Shown: in pieces, positions 43,697 to 57,230 of the stretch
Layout of the letters: each line of letters begins with the position of its first letter
Numbering within the stretch: the stretch's first letter is position 1
Source: Callipepla californica brunnescens
Lineage: Eukaryota > Chordata > Aves > Galliformes > Odontophoridae
Direction of reading: 5' to 3'
DNA: 64,000 bases
NCBI GenBank assembly: GCA_023055505.1
Contig: JALIRH010000023.1
Span: forward strand, 8,624,423 to 8,688,422
Position numbers and translations under genes: made by a program
The notes under the pieces: generated by a model
Seen by the model: the letters and a program-made list of their open reading frames with translations, nothing else
What the model was told of the DNA's origin: nothing
Database searches by the model: none

Positions 43697-44734
43697 ACAC
43701 TCTTCTTTCTCTCTGATTTAGTATTCAGGGTTATTCTCTTCATCCAGGGTAAAAACATGGCATTTCAGCATGTTCTGTATTGGTGTCTAACAAGCTGATA
43801 ATTTGATTTTGGAAGCGCTGAAGAGTTACATGTTATAGTGCATGAGCCATGGGCTCCATTTATCAAATTATTATTAAGAAAAGATATTATTCCCTAAACA
43901 CATATGAACTCAACCTCTGCTAATACATACAACAGAGATTCCTTTCTTCCAGTAGCCAAATCTTGATGGCCCATTTATCAAATTCATTTCTATTTTTTCC
44001 CACATCTCTCTGAGGTTTTTGCATACAGTTACCACAAGTGTACTTCTCTTTCCATTTACAATTCACCTCTGTATTTGTGTCTACAAAACATTAGAAAATT
44101 ATCAGATACACTATGACTGATTCATAAGCAGGAAAAGTTTATGGATTCTCAGAGGGCTAATTAGCCTCTCCCGATTTCATGTCTAAAAGCAGTCTTTATG
44201 CCTCTATAGATTTTTTTCTGTTTGTTTTTTTTTTTTGCCTTCCTTTGTTATATGCTGTAGGTTTTCTGTGATTCATCCTATTTGAAGAGTATTTGGACCC
44301 AGAGCAGATGCCCACTCTGGGCTGCTCAGCCCAACTAGTGAACTGTGTTGATCTGCAATATCTTTCTGTGTTGCTTTCTTAATTTTGTTTCTCTGAAATT
44401 TAGTTAATAATTTTTATTACCCCTTTTTGCCTGTCAGTGCATGCTCAGAGCTCTTCTTCAAAAAAAAAGCCCCACATAATCACACCAAGAATGATAATTT
44501 GCTGAACTCAATATAGCTGGAAAACATTACTTATGATTCAATAAAATTATATTTTGAATTAAAAAAACGTCTAATTTCTGCTGGGAATCTGCCTATTTAG
44601 AACTCCTTGAGATAATGTTCCCTAGGACATTGTCCTTTAAAGAGCACGTGATGCCAAGTAGAAGCTTGTAACGGTTACCATACAAGGGTCATTCGTTACA
44701 ACTGTGGGATAAATAAGAAATAAGAGAAGCACAG

Positions 44735-44837
44735 ATTGATTTAGTGGGAGATATTCTTGCCCATGGTAGTGGGATAGGATGTAGATGATCTTTAATGAGC
44801 CTTCCATTCCGTGATTCTTTCATTCTATGATTCTATT
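44735..44837 (+). mobile_element. CR1 3'-terminal fragment
   Basis: A short decayed CR1 tail: GATTTAGTGGGAGATATTCT, GTAGATGATCTTTAATGAGC, then the octamers TGATTCTTTCATTCTATGAT. Confidence 0.6.
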
Positions 44838-47800
44838 TACTTTTGAAAAAGCATGATATTATAAATAATACTTTTTGATTGGTGTTCCTCTAGAACTGTA
44901 ACAATATTATTTATTATTTCCACCAGAAGATTGATATCAGCTCTACTATATATGATTCTGACTACCTACAATTAACATTTAAGATTTTTTTTTTTTTAAT
45001 CTTACTCATGCAGCGTATGCACAGAAAAAAAAAAAAGAACTTACTTTCACTAAAATATATGTACATAAGTAAATCAGTTGTGTCTAGTGATTTTCATTTT
45101 TTTTAATAATTTTTGATCAAATGGCAGTTTTGTTCATGGGTTGTTTATTTGTGAAATACATAATTACTATTTTTGGATGATCATTGATACTAAAAACAGA
45201 GCAGCATATACAGTAAGACAGATTTATGGTCCAAAAGAAACAGAAAATTTTATGCAGATCAGAAGGTATAGATTTTGTTTCAACTAGGGAAGTTTTCTGG
45301 GTGGGAAAAAGATGTTCAACTAGCCATATTTGTGCATACATTAACAATCTAACTTCCTTCTTGTGAAACTTAAAAGTATCCCACTCATTGATTACTGTGA
45401 CATAAATACATATTTAAGTACCTCATCTTTGACACCTATGGTCAGATAGTTACCTAGTCACAGATCATGACTTCTCTGTTGCTGTAAGAATTTACCTTGG
45501 CAGATAATCTGTTCTTTCTTTTGATAATCTTGTGCAAAAAATACAGTTTATACTTTTCAAAATGACATGCCATATATTCTAAAAAGCGGGCTCCAAATTT
45601 CAAATTTCACATTTCTTTTCTGATGTTACCTTGTATTTGGACATGTTTCTGGAATGAGTGGCTAACAATGGCAATCGTTAGTATCAATTTTATTAAGCAG
45701 AGTAGATTACTGGTAGTAAGTATATTGGTTTGGTCTAGCTACTGTGGTGCCACTGTAGTAATAGGAATGAAGTGTGTCAAATATTGTATTAAAAGCTACT
45801 AAGACTATTTAAAACTGGCACTGGGAAACATCAAAGATAATTGTAATGAATATTGAATATTATATATAACTGTAAAATCTGTATTAGCTAATTACTAAGA
45901 CAGCAATGAGTGTAGAGGGAAAGAAAGAATAAGTGTTTAGCTACTCCAAATGAGCTCAAATTTTCAACTGTTATAAATTTCTGTTTACTTACAATGTTCT
46001 TAGAACACTTCGTGACGATTTATAAATTATTAGCAGTATGTTCAAAAATGTGTCTGAGTATGTAGATTTTGTTAGTGAACTATATTTAATTAAAAAATTA
46101 AAGTACTGAGAGCCTGTAGTCACTTTTCATCAGTTGTCTGCAAGTAGAAAAATGTCCACAGATCTAAACTGACAGCTAATGCAGAATAATATATCTGGTT
46201 GTCTCTCTGTGTTTGTTTATATTTAAGATACTACATTTTCATAGAGGAAAGGTCTTGATTCTTTTCTGTGAGCTGGTAATGGAGCCTAACATGAGATGCA
46301 GACTTCACATGAGAACAACTAGTGGAATGGCAAACAATTCCTTGAATAGGAGATCTTAAATATAGAAAATGGGTGAATAAATTTTCCTGTTTTAACAGGC
46401 TTGGTTTACTGAGGGCTAGTAATCAAATAATGAATACTGAGGGTCTGATATCCTACATTGTTCTCCCAGTTTAATGCTGTCCAATTTATCTCTGTCTGTA
46501 AACTATTCTTATCCATCAATGGCAACTGGTGATGCTAGTGATAGGGGTGTGTGTGAGATTAAAAGAAATACAACTACAAAACTGAATCCAAATTCTGCTG
46601 TATGTAATAGTCATACTTTCCTACGATAATGGATTTCTTTTTTGACTTACAGAGATGTTATTCTCTTAATCAGATTGGCAATAACTCTTTGAATTTGCAG
46701 CTTAAATTACATTTTGTGTGCTGTTTAGTCTTCAGGATTTTTTTTTTTTTTTAACGTTATTCAGAATGATTTAGTAATCAGTAAATAAAGTTGCTTGCCC
46801 TGCAGTATTTATGCTAAGAATAACTTTCTCCTTGATGTCTCGGGTATATGAGCATTTTCTGAAAGGGAGTAACTCTTTTCCACAAGCATGACCATAACTG
46901 TTGCCCTTCTTGGGCTGTTATTTCTAAGGCATCATGCATAAGCTTAGCTGGAGATGCTGCAGCAGTACAACCAGATGTATTTGATTGGTCTAATTAGATA
47001 AAAGGACTGTTGACAGTCAGAATAAAGGGCCTCGTAGAGAAAATAAGAATTATCATATTTTCTGAACTGAAAGAGTTCAGACATAAGTTTACTTTTGACC
47101 ATAATAATGAGTCCAGATACAAAGTTTACTTTGGAATACAGTGTCTGGAGCTTGAAAGAATTTGAGAAAATGTATCACCTCAAAACAATTATATCATTTC
47201 TCCATCATGGTAATCCTTCCTATAGCAGTCTACTGATACTGACAACATCCTTTTACTTAGTAGGCTAGTGACATTCATTGTGCAGAAGAAACCATGGACC
47301 TATCTGTCTTCTTGCTGGTTACTTCTAAGGAAAAGTTCATTAAAAACAAGGTTGGACACATCTGGAAGCTTACATATCAATAATATTTTGTACATGCCAT
47401 ATTTAAATTCAGTACTGTACTTATAACACATTCCTGTCTGCAAGTCTTGTTTGTAATCCTTACATTCGTACAAGAGCGATTTAAATTTGTCTCACACATT
47501 CAGATGTAGTTATACAGATAAATAGCAAAGCATATTCCAGGATACATCTCTGCAGTTTTAAAGAAGGCTGATGACTTTCTTCAGCATGATATCTACTGTT
47601 TGGAGATTGACTTTTTATGAGCTGTATAGATAAACATAAAGGATCGGGTAGAAACGTCTGTTCTTTGAAAAGAATCATTTGTATTTTCATTTGAAATGGA
47701 GATTTGTGCTTTAGGCCATTGGTCTTAACATGAATGTATGATTTTTATGAATAAAGTTTTGTAGAATTAGTGCATTCTAAAAAATAATTTCTTCTAGGAA

Positions 47801-48908
47801 ATGGAAACCGAAGAATGAAGCTATATGGATTATTATGAAGTGAATAAATACTTGGAAAATGAAAGCATTTTCTGACTTGAATATGAGTGAAAAATGTCAT
47901 GCAAATGATATTGTGGAATTTAACTGTTACTTGCATGATGTTTGTTTGATAGATTCTGACCCTGAGGTTAAACTAGGAAATTCTTCAGTTGAATGAAGTT
48001 GGAAATAAGACCCAAATAATTCCAAAATGTGTATTATGAGCATTGCAAAATGCTTATGTTGTAGCAGAATTGATTAAAGTGATTTACATTTATATAGCTT
48101 CTACATCAAGAAAGTGCCTCCAGAGCTTTAAAACTGAACACAGAGATCAGCACAACAAAAATGGAAAGTGTTTGTCTTCAAAATGTTTTATTTTAATGCC
48201 ACATAGAAACATTATATGTTATTTTGGACCAAATATAGTGATCACCAGAACTTCAAGGCAGTGTCTTGATCAGAAGAATTAAGCTAAAACATAAGCTACT
48301 GTAGACACTGAAGAAGCTGATCATATGTATACGCATTTATGTTTGTCCCTAGTACACTATTATCTGGTGTTTTGTAATTCTTTGATTTGGGAATATTGGG
48401 TATTCTATAATGCTTAGTCAATACCAGAGTCAATATTCTAGTGATTGTAAGATGGAACCAGAGACATCATTGTCTGTGCACTGTGGGAAACTGTACCTTT
48501 GTATGCTTTGTAACTTTGAAAAAAATAACACAAGAAATCCTCTATGCTTTGGTATTGGCATATGTGGGAATATTGTATATTAAACCAGCTGACTCTTCTA
48601 TCAGATCATGCCTGTGCTTACTTCAATCTCCACAGCACAGGAGTGTAAAATTTGTAGGTGAGTGTAGAATCTGTAGAATTTTTGTACGATAAATTAATTT
48701 TGGAACCATTCATTGCACAGATAAGGTCGGGTTTAAGTCCTGTATGGTGTACCTTTATTTACTGACTTTTCCAGGCTTTCTGATCTTTTTGTTTCTTTGT
48801 TTTGTTTTGTTTTGTTTTTTTAATTTGAGATACTTTCTGTATTTCAAATTTCAGGTCGTAGTAAATAAACATTTGAAAATGAATCTTCAGGAAATATTTA
48901 GACCTAAT
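44838..48908. other. AT-rich non-coding stretch
   Basis: No gene or transposon was recognised. T-runs lie at about 44986-44998 and 46739-46752, and (TTTTG)n at about 48797-48820. Open frames are below 85 codons. Confidence 0.4.
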
Positions 48909-49125
48909 ATAGAATCATGGTATCATAGAATCTTTAAGGCTGGAAAAGACCACTAATACCAACTAGTCCAGTGGTAGACCCATACCCACTGTGTCCACTA
49001 GCCATGTCTCTGAGTGGTGCATCCACACATATTTTGAACACCTCCATGGACAGTGAGTCCACCATTTCTCTTGTCAGCCTGTTCCAGTACAATACTACTG
49101 TTTCCAAAAAGAAATTTTTACTAAT
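48909..49125 (-). mobile_element. CR1 3'-end fragment
   Basis: The complement of a CR1 tail starts with octamer remnants (TAGAATCATGGTATCATAGA), then AAGGCTGGAAAAGACCACTA and the 3' UTR wording up to GTTTCCAAAAAGAAATTTTT. This is the subfamily with CCACTAGCCATGTCTCTGAG. It has no coding capacity. Confidence 0.8.
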
Positions 49126-51609
49126 GTTTTTTTTTTTCTAAAATTATTTTTTTCATGGCATTGAGAGTGGTTCATAGGCTCTTACTGAAATGAAAGAATA
49201 GAAAAATTTCAGTGAGTTTCTTTTAAACTGTATCAAAATGTGATTTAATTTTAGATTTATGCTAGATTTAATACTAATATGAGCCATGTTGATAGATAAC
49301 CTTCACTTGTTTGCTGGTTTTCCATTATAGACCATAAGTTTCAGACTTTGAGAGTTGTCGCATCATGGACTATCTAGATGAATAGAGTGAAGCACTTCTG
49401 ACTGTGGACCCGGAAGTATAGCTCCAATTCTCCGTCACTTTTAGATTTTCTGTTTGTACATGCCATTATTTTCTTGACAATTCAATGTTCTTTTTCTAAA
49501 ATCAGGACGATATTCCCTAGTTGCATAAGTGATAGGCTGATCATTAAAGCAGGATTAACAAGTCTAGGCAAAGTGCTGTTCCTGACATGTATTGCAGCCT
49601 GTAATTTGATGTTTGAAGTCTTTCCTAAATGGTAGGAAACCGAGGTACCCTCATGATGCAGCAGGCTGAGAATCAAAATGTTCTGATTATGAATCTATGA
49701 CACACTCACTATCACTGTCATTTTTAACAACAGAGGTCATGAATGTTGTACTTTTTGATGACTTAATGCTACTATGCAGATTAGACTTTGTAGGTTAAGC
49801 CTTCAGGCAACCTCATGCTGCCTGCTTTCTGGATATAAGAAAGGGTTAGCTTAGATGTTTTCTTTTATATGTATACATGAGTGTGGAATCATGTGTCAGA
49901 AAATAAAGATAGCTAGGGTTAGAGCTTAACTGGGCTTTGAAAAAGTGTAACCTAGTATTAAATACTCAAAATCCACCTAAATCCTATCTTAGTGATAAAT
50001 TTCTTTTTGCATTTTTATACTCGACTGAAGGTCACAAGTGAAAAGGAGGACATAGGAAGCAGGATCCACCACACAGCAACACTGCAAGTCTAAACAAAAT
50101 GTTCATGCATTCCAAAGAAAGAAATAGAAATGAAGAAAGAACAATTTTAAATTTGTTCAATATTTTGTGAGTATAGCATTCAGATTTTTCTTACCATCAA
50201 AAGAAATTGAGTCAAGTTCTGTACTTGTATGACTGCTGGGTAAATGATCTGTAAGGTGGACATATTTAGACATTTTTATTTCTAGTGGTGTTATTAGTTG
50301 TACAAAGTCTTTATCCCTTATGTCTAGAAACACTCAACACGTTATTAATGAATAAAAAAATAAGTTTTAAATGGCTGTTATGTTTTTTGTGTTTCTGTTT
50401 TCTCCTTCATCCAGGCTTAAGATCTTCATCCATTCAGTCTTTGAGAACTAGGATAAACAATTTTATTGATTGTACTAGAAAAAAAAAAAAAAAAAAAAAA
50501 AAGGCAGAAAACAGGTGGAAGAAAATAATAGCTGAAATCTGATTGTTCATTTATTTGTTTTTGTTCTTATCTATCACATTGCTGCTTTTGTCTGCCCTGC
50601 ACTTTTCCTCAGTGCTTCACTGTAACTGATTCTAATGAACCTTTTCAGCTTTTTTTTTTTTAACATAACTGCATAGATTGATTGTATAAGGCTAATAATA
50701 TTTTGCTTGGTTCATCACCTTCTGTTCTAGTCCAGTTAGAGTGCAGTAATGACTCTCAGAGTTTCCTCAAAACACTCTGTGTGAATTTAGCCCATATGTT
50801 GTTTATGACAAGCACTGTTGTTTAAACAGCCAAGGATCACTCTAAGGCAGCCAAACTGAGGTTAGTCAGGGAAACTTTAACTATGGGCACTAGGCATTTA
50901 CCTGGCATTACAGATCTAATTTCACTGTGACTTCTGTGCACCTTTAGGTCATCAAAGCACTACAGAACAATATTGTAAGCTGTTTTTTGTTGTTGTTTTT
51001 TTTCTGTAAGCCATTTATTATAACCTGGGTAGCAATAGTATTTCCATGAGAAATCCATTCTCACCACACATAGAATAGACTCTGTGCAGAAAGCAGCCTT
51101 GAAAAGTTGGACAGATTGCTAAAATGTCTTTAGCTTGAAATTTCAATTCTTCTAGCTCTATTTTAATTCATATTCATATTTTTTATATTTTAAACTTCAT
51201 AGTTTTTTGGAATGAAACTTAGATGTTATAAGGTCCATTTGTAACACTTTTGTTTTTTAACTTGGGTGAATAAATTCATCTTCTGATAGATGCATCCTGA
51301 CTTCATAGAAATAGAGGTCAAGTAAGATTTGGAAATTAATCAGATGAAATTCTTGAAGATGCCATAACTCCGTCCTGCCTGAAGGGTTCAGAAAGCAGCT
51401 TGAATGCATGCTGAATCTTTGTTTTCCATGCTGTTGATGTGGCAGGGTTCATGCCTTCTTGAAGAAGAGGAACTAGCCAGTTAAAGCACTGCCAATGGAT
51501 GGAGTGGTTTGATCAGTGACATATTGTTAATAACATCATGTGGTGTCCATAGGAAGACTAGCAGGGAGTTGATGGAGGAAAGTGCTCCATAACATTCAGC
51601 ATAAAGATG
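49126..51609. other. AT-rich non-coding stretch
   Basis: No gene or transposon was recognised. There is an A24 run at 50479-50502, which accounts for the lysine run of the small open frame there. Confidence 0.4.
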
Positions 51610-51722
51610 CATAGTGGAGATACAGCACTGAGGGACATGTTTTAGTGGTGGTTATGATAGGCAGGAGGTTGTACTAGAAGACCTTAGAGATCTCTTCCAA
51701 CCTTAATGATTCCGTGTTCTGT
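51610..51722 (+). mobile_element. CR1 3'-terminal fragment
   Basis: A short CR1 tail: CACTGAGGGACATGTTTTAG, TGGTGGTTATGATAGGCAGG, AGACCTTAGAGATCTCTTCC and an octamer remnant. It may reach upstream to about 51540 in decayed form. Confidence 0.7.
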
Positions 51723-52035
51723 AGTACGTATTCTTATTTACCAGCTTCACTGTTGAGGGTAGTCCCATGCCCACAGGCAGAGTCTTGCTGGGCTGTCCTA
51801 ATGGATCTATTGCAATTTATGCAATATAACTATTGTCTGTTGGCTCCCCCACGGTGATGCCACAGATACATTGTCACAGTGTTTTGTAGATAGTGTAATA
51901 GGTTTAAATGCGTCATGAAAAGACCTGTGAGGTAGCTTTCAAAAGTAAATACATTTTATAGAAAGTAATGATTTGTCAGAAATGTACGACTCTCATGAAA
52001 AATAGGATCTGAGTATGGAGGCTTTCTTTTGTCTA

Positions 52036-52070
52036 TTTTTTTTTTTTTTTTTTTTGGGGGGGGGGGGGGG
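52036..52070. repeat. Homopolymer junction T20-G15
   Basis: Twenty T (52036-52055) are followed directly by fifteen G (52056-52070). Such a tract is prone to slippage and sequencing error. The G-run could form a quadruplex on the plus strand. Confidence 0.85.
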
Positions 52071-53350
52071 TTGTTGATAAAATCCCTCCAAAGTAGGACA
52101 AAGCTAAGAATAGCTGCATTACAATAAAACTTTACACTTTGCTTAATGCATTAGCCCTACTGCTAATGTAGGCACCTAAATGCTTAATCTTGAAAAACAA
52201 TTTAGTTTAAATTACGAAAACTTGCAAAGTGAGTTTAAGCAAAAAGGTAAAACAATAAAAACTTTCTTCCCTTCTCCCAGAATGTAGTTAGTTCTCTGCT
52301 TAGCAAAGATCTGGTTTAAATCTTCACCATGCTCTGTGAGATACCTTGTTAAAAATTCTCAGGTAATCCTTGGCTGAGTTTGACCTACAGTATGAGGAGA
52401 AATCTGTAGGGTATTCAGAAACCGAAACTTAGAATGAAGGCTTTAACAAGTATTTACTTTTCTTACTGGATCAAGAAGCAGCAAACTTAACATTTGCAGT
52501 TCCTTTGAACAAGAAAAAATAAGTATCAAGTCTGCTTACTTTCAACTGAAGTGCTGGAAACAGAGGTTGAACTTCTTGCCTTCAGAAAATAAAATTACCT
52601 TAGATCCTGTGATTGCAATGGAAGAAAGTAAAGTCTTTTTCTGTTATGTTCATATTTTTTCTAACTTTCAAGACTCTAGAATTTAAAAGAACATTATACT
52701 TCACTAGCAGTGAATACCTCATTCTCATCAGAACATTAGGAAAAATTAGATTTGTGCATGGGCAATAAATTCTCCTGTGCCCAATGTACAGTGAAGGAAA
52801 TGCAATACCAATTATTTTTATTGTAGATGTGTGAGTAGTTTATTTGAACATTCAGAAGAGATTATTTTCCATAGAAAAGGTCATAGCTTGTATGAAAAAA
52901 AGCAAAAGGCCTGCTTGCAATCTGTGCAAGTACAGCAATGAGGTGTGACTCATTAGTCCTGTGGTTATAGCTGGTTGTTGCACACTGATCTGAGAGCACA
53001 AACAGCTTGCTCGCCGAGTTTTGGTTAGTTTCTGTCTATGTGCAATCACTCTGGCTGACATAATGGATGGGTATGTGGAGTAGTAGATCTGTTGTAATAC
53101 ATTAATATTACACCCAAGAGTCAGGAGTTGTGATTTAGTTTCTGACTCTGCTATAGCTGAATTTGACAGATCATCAGCCCACCTGGCCCATGGTTTCACC
53201 TTACATCCTTACTAGTTTACTCATAAGAGAAATGCCATCTAGAGCATCTGCACTGTAGCTAATGCAAGCAGGATTTTAGCTCGTTTAGATTGAAGCATTT
53301 AACAATTATTTTCACACTATATTTTCAAAGAATATACAATATTCAATAGG

Positions 53351-53450
53351 GCAAATAGTATACAATAAGACAGTATAGTCTTATAGTCAAATAGTATACA
53401 ATAGTATACTCAACAGTATAGTCTTTATAGTCAAATAGTATACAATAGGA
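53351..53450. repeat. Imperfect tandem repeat around ATAGTATACAATA
   Basis: The phrase CAAATAGTATACAATA recurs three times, and ACAGTATAGTC with TTATAGTCAAATAGT recurs twice within 100 bp. It is a small local minisatellite of diverged units of about 40-60 bp. Confidence 0.75.
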
Positions 53451-53467
53451 CAGCAGTTTTTAAGGTG

Positions 53468-53507
53468 TTTTGTTGTTGTTGTTGTTTTGTTTGTTTGTTT
53501 GTTTGTT
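53468..53507. repeat. (GTT)n and (GTTT)n simple repeat
   Basis: A GTT triplet run turns into a GTTT tetramer run. It explains the low-complexity open frame that begins here. Confidence 0.85.
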
Positions 53508-56500
53508 TTTGTATTCTGTCACACTGTCATGATTTGTATTTTTTTGGAACCCCGTATTGGAACTTGAAAATTATTTTTACATATTTATTAAACTTTCTAT
53601 ATCTTCTGCTTCAGTTTGAAAATAACTTCTTCATTAATACAAACAATAAACAGCATTTCATCCCTAGTGTTTATATTTTCTATGAAAACAAAAATGTTTG
53701 TCTTTGAACGCAGTATTATACATTAACTTTCCACTTGTAATCTTTTCTGTGATTAGTATGAATGAGAATGGAACATGAATTTCATACTAAAGTGTTATTT
53801 ATAAAGAAGGACTTTTTCCAAAGGGTTGGATTTTACATTTATCTCAATCTGCTCCACCATTGATCTATCAAAAGACTAACAGTTTATTCTGACCATAAGC
53901 TGAACAAAAGCTGTAAGAACTATTTTCAAGACAAAATAAGGACACATTAATAGAAACAAGTCTTGTTAATGACAGAGGAGATTTTGCTTTCTCCACTAAA
54001 AAAAAAGTTATGTAAACCTTAGTAGGAAAAAATCTTTTAGATTGTTAACCTTTACTTGCCATAAATAGCTTGGCAAGAGGAGGGTACTGAAGCTAAAGAG
54101 GTTATCATGCCTCTTTGAGAAGCATAATGTAAAAGACAAATTTGTGTTTGGAAAGAAGCCTTAGGTTAATGGATATTAACTCACTTGAAGCAGCTAGGTT
54201 TGTATTCAGACCCAGCGTGCAGAAGGATTGCTCCATGTGGCGCAGTGTTACCACCATCACAATGCTGCAAATCAGCAAGGTGTTGTGTTCACAGTCAGCC
54301 ATGATATTGCTGACCTATTCCACAAAACACCTGGACAACACTCGGTTAAGGTCATTGATTTGTGTTACGTGCATCCCAGCTGGAAATAGAATCAGAAGAA
54401 AGAAAAAGCCTTCAGTTCAGCTAAGCTGAAATGATAAAAGAAACAATTCCATGCTGTTTACCATCCATGTTGCTCTTCCCTGTGTTTTTTTGGTTTTGTT
54501 TTTCTGATTCTGCTTTTGTTCTGTCAAGATCAGATGACAATATGCATTGCTAAGGGATTCATGCTATAGTATATTGACATTTTCTGTTCTCTAAGTCTTA
54601 ATATTCAGTTTGCTTGTTTAATATCTGCTTAGCACTGAGATGACATTTTCATAGAAATATCTATTTAAACACCAAGATCTACTTCATTATTAATAATAGG
54701 TAGCTCAGATCCTATCTCTATGTGTGTGAAATTTGGATTTTGCCCATGTAATTGATTTTGTATTATTAAAATCGTATTTAATTTGCTCTTTTATCACTCA
54801 ATTGGAGTGATATGATCTTTCAGAAAGTTCTGTAGCTTATATTTTGCTGATTATGGTAACCAAGGCTTTTTCCTTCACATCAGTTTTGTTAATGATTTTT
54901 TAGATTACAGTGAATTCCCATCTTTAGAACACATGTAAATGCAAATAGATCTGCTTACCATAAAGTCCTCCAAATCTTAAATATTGCTTTGAATCTCTTC
55001 TCTTTCTTTCTATTCTTTTCTACCTGTTTTTCTTTCTTCTAGTTATTTCTGGGTAATTACCTTGGTATAGAGATACATCATCTGTATCATAGCTAAAAAG
55101 TGTCTCATGGCCTAATTGATAAGATTTACTTTATATTTTAAAATATGGGGTTTTACTGTTGTTATTGCTCTTCTTGTTTTGTAAAATAACAGATTTTGAA
55201 CTTTTTATGATATTCTCATGAAATAAAGGTTCAGAGGGGAATATGTAGAAAGGAGTATGAGGCCAATAAAAAGAGGAAGAGGGTCCTACAGAAAAAGGCT
55301 TACAAATCTTGTTTTGTCTGTGTTCAAAAGGAAGATCAGGAGAATACTCGAGCTGTTTACTTTGAGTTTGACTTGAAATAAGAAATGGCAGTTCAAGATG
55401 CAGTTTGATATTTTCAGGAAATTATTTATGTTATACATTTCTTTCACACATTTCTTGCAATGTAAAGGAATGGAGATTAGAGGTAGTAATCCTCTTTACA
55501 GTTTGATGTCCTATATTCTGAAAGATTTCTATATTTCTTTTTGTATTTATTTTTATTTTTAATCAAGATGTTTTCTGGCTGACACAAGAACAACAATGGA
55601 TAGGTCCAAAGATGTGTGTTGTAAAGCAGATCAAACTATATTATGAGAACTTTCTGGCTCTGAAGATTTGTAAGCAACATGCAGGAAATAGAGATTCTGT
55701 CTGGATGAAAATTGAACCCCCTGCAATAAACTTTAGTGATCTGAGGCAGTGATTTGTGTCTGCATCAAAGCTTGTGGTAAATGCTGTCCTTGGTTGTCTT
55801 GTCTCTGTTTCTTTCCTCTCTAACCTTACATTTCTCGTGTACTTGAAAATTTCTGCTCTGAATTTTAAGAATGACTTTGATGTTCATCTATCACAGTGGC
55901 CAGTTGTGTGATAATGATTAAATCTTCTTGTAAAGCTGGGGCACCCAACTCCTGGTTCAAGAATCCCATAAAGATATCAAGTACTATTCCTTAAATAAGC
56001 TTTACACCAGAAAATACTGAAACAGGGCACAGGATCACTTTCTCTGGAAGAGATCAGTTATATTTTTCCATAGTTAAGGAACAAGAAGAATACATGCCAA
56101 CAGACATGGCATGTATTTGTGCAGTGTAAGATTTAGAAATATTTCTTGTTATCCAATTATTCTAAGAATAGAGATTACCAATTTATAAGGCAGCATCTCC
56201 TGCGTGACATCCTCCCCAGGTGTGTTAAAGCACCAGTAAATATTTCGTAAAAATTAAATCATCAAATGTAAAGAACAAAATCCCCCTACCCCCAAATTAA
56301 GCTATTTTAATGATGTAACAAATGATGGGTCAGTTTTACTGTTTGTCAGTTTAGAAGGTTTTACGTGAATGTCTGCTACTTAAAAAAAGAAATTTGAATC
56401 AGAGGAGGTGATTTTTGTGCTGCAGGTAACATCTTATTACAAACAAAATTTTGTGCAAAGTGAACAGTACTTTTCTTTCATTGTTTTAAATCACGCTGTG

Positions 56501-57099
56501 GTAAAATGCCTCCTTCTACTGAACACGTAGCTGCTATTTGTCTGTGAAGATATCAAAGTGCTAAGGGAGATGCTTGCTCTGTGCCTGTCAGAGTGCTTCA
56601 GAAAACTCCACTGAGACACAGTGGTGTTGGCTGAAAAGCGCAGTTATTTGTGGGAAAGGATGCATGATTTTTGGATGAAATCAAGGTTGATCTGCATTAC
56701 TAAAAATGTTCCAAACTGCAGGAAAAGGTAAGAAGCAGTTGTCTTCAGTGAAACTCTAAAACTTGTGAACTATAAATGGCAGGTGGTGGAAAGAAGCAGT
56801 AATAAGCTATGCTTCTGTGACTTGCATCTTCAGCAACTACTTAGGTAATGCTGAAATCAGCGAAAATGGTCTTACTGGTGGAAAAGTCTTGCTGATGTGA
56901 TTTCCTAGCTGACAATACTTGCCAGAAAGCTCAGTTATATGAGAAGGACTAATACAAGGTACAAAGACAAATTGCAAGAAGCAGCTGGTTACTTGTTTAA
57001 AGAAGACAAAGACTTCAAAAAATCATACCTTTTATGATACTCAAGCAAACTATTGTAGGAAATTCTGATTTTTAGCTGAGGTAGGTGAATGACTGAGGA

Positions 57100-57230
57100 A
57101 CTGCAAGTGTAATACAGATTTTCAGAAAATGCAAGTCGGAATTAGAAAAGCTTTAAAGGCTAGAAATGTCATGGACATTCATCCTAAGCTAGCTTGGGCT
57201 TTCCAATGGTAATGATCAAAGCATTGAATA
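57100..57230 (+). mobile_element. Possible very old CR1-like RT remnant
   Basis: One frame reads RKALKARNVMDIHPKLAWAF, followed by traces like MIKALNIMFF. The intact CR1 has CHKSMGPDGIHPRVLRELAE followed by VIAKPLSAIYQ at this place. The IHP block and spacing fit, but the rest is heavily decayed, so the call is weak. Confidence 0.25.

Larger units (their letters stand above)
39966..44734. other. AT-rich non-coding stretch
   Basis: No gene or transposon was recognised in about 4.8 kb. It holds a 24-base hairpin (41586-41609) and a 25-bp tandem duplication (43647-43696), listed separately. Open frames up to 117 codons (42182-42535, minus) show no motif. Confidence 0.4.
51723..57099. other. AT-rich non-coding stretch
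   Basis: No gene or transposon was recognised in about 5.4 kb apart from simple repeats listed separately (52036-52070, 53351-53450, 53468-53507). The overlapping open frames at 52852-53199 (minus) and 54142-54429 (plus) have no recognised motif and no codon pattern I would trust. Confidence 0.4.

Noticed and set aside
52852..53199. A 115-codon minus-strand open frame as a possible host exon or processed pseudogene
   Set aside because: No recognisable motif, and ORFs of this length occur by chance in 64 kb.
54105..54429. Overlapping open frames on both strands as a possible gene
   Set aside because: Overlapping antisense frames without motif or flanking splice sites that I can support.
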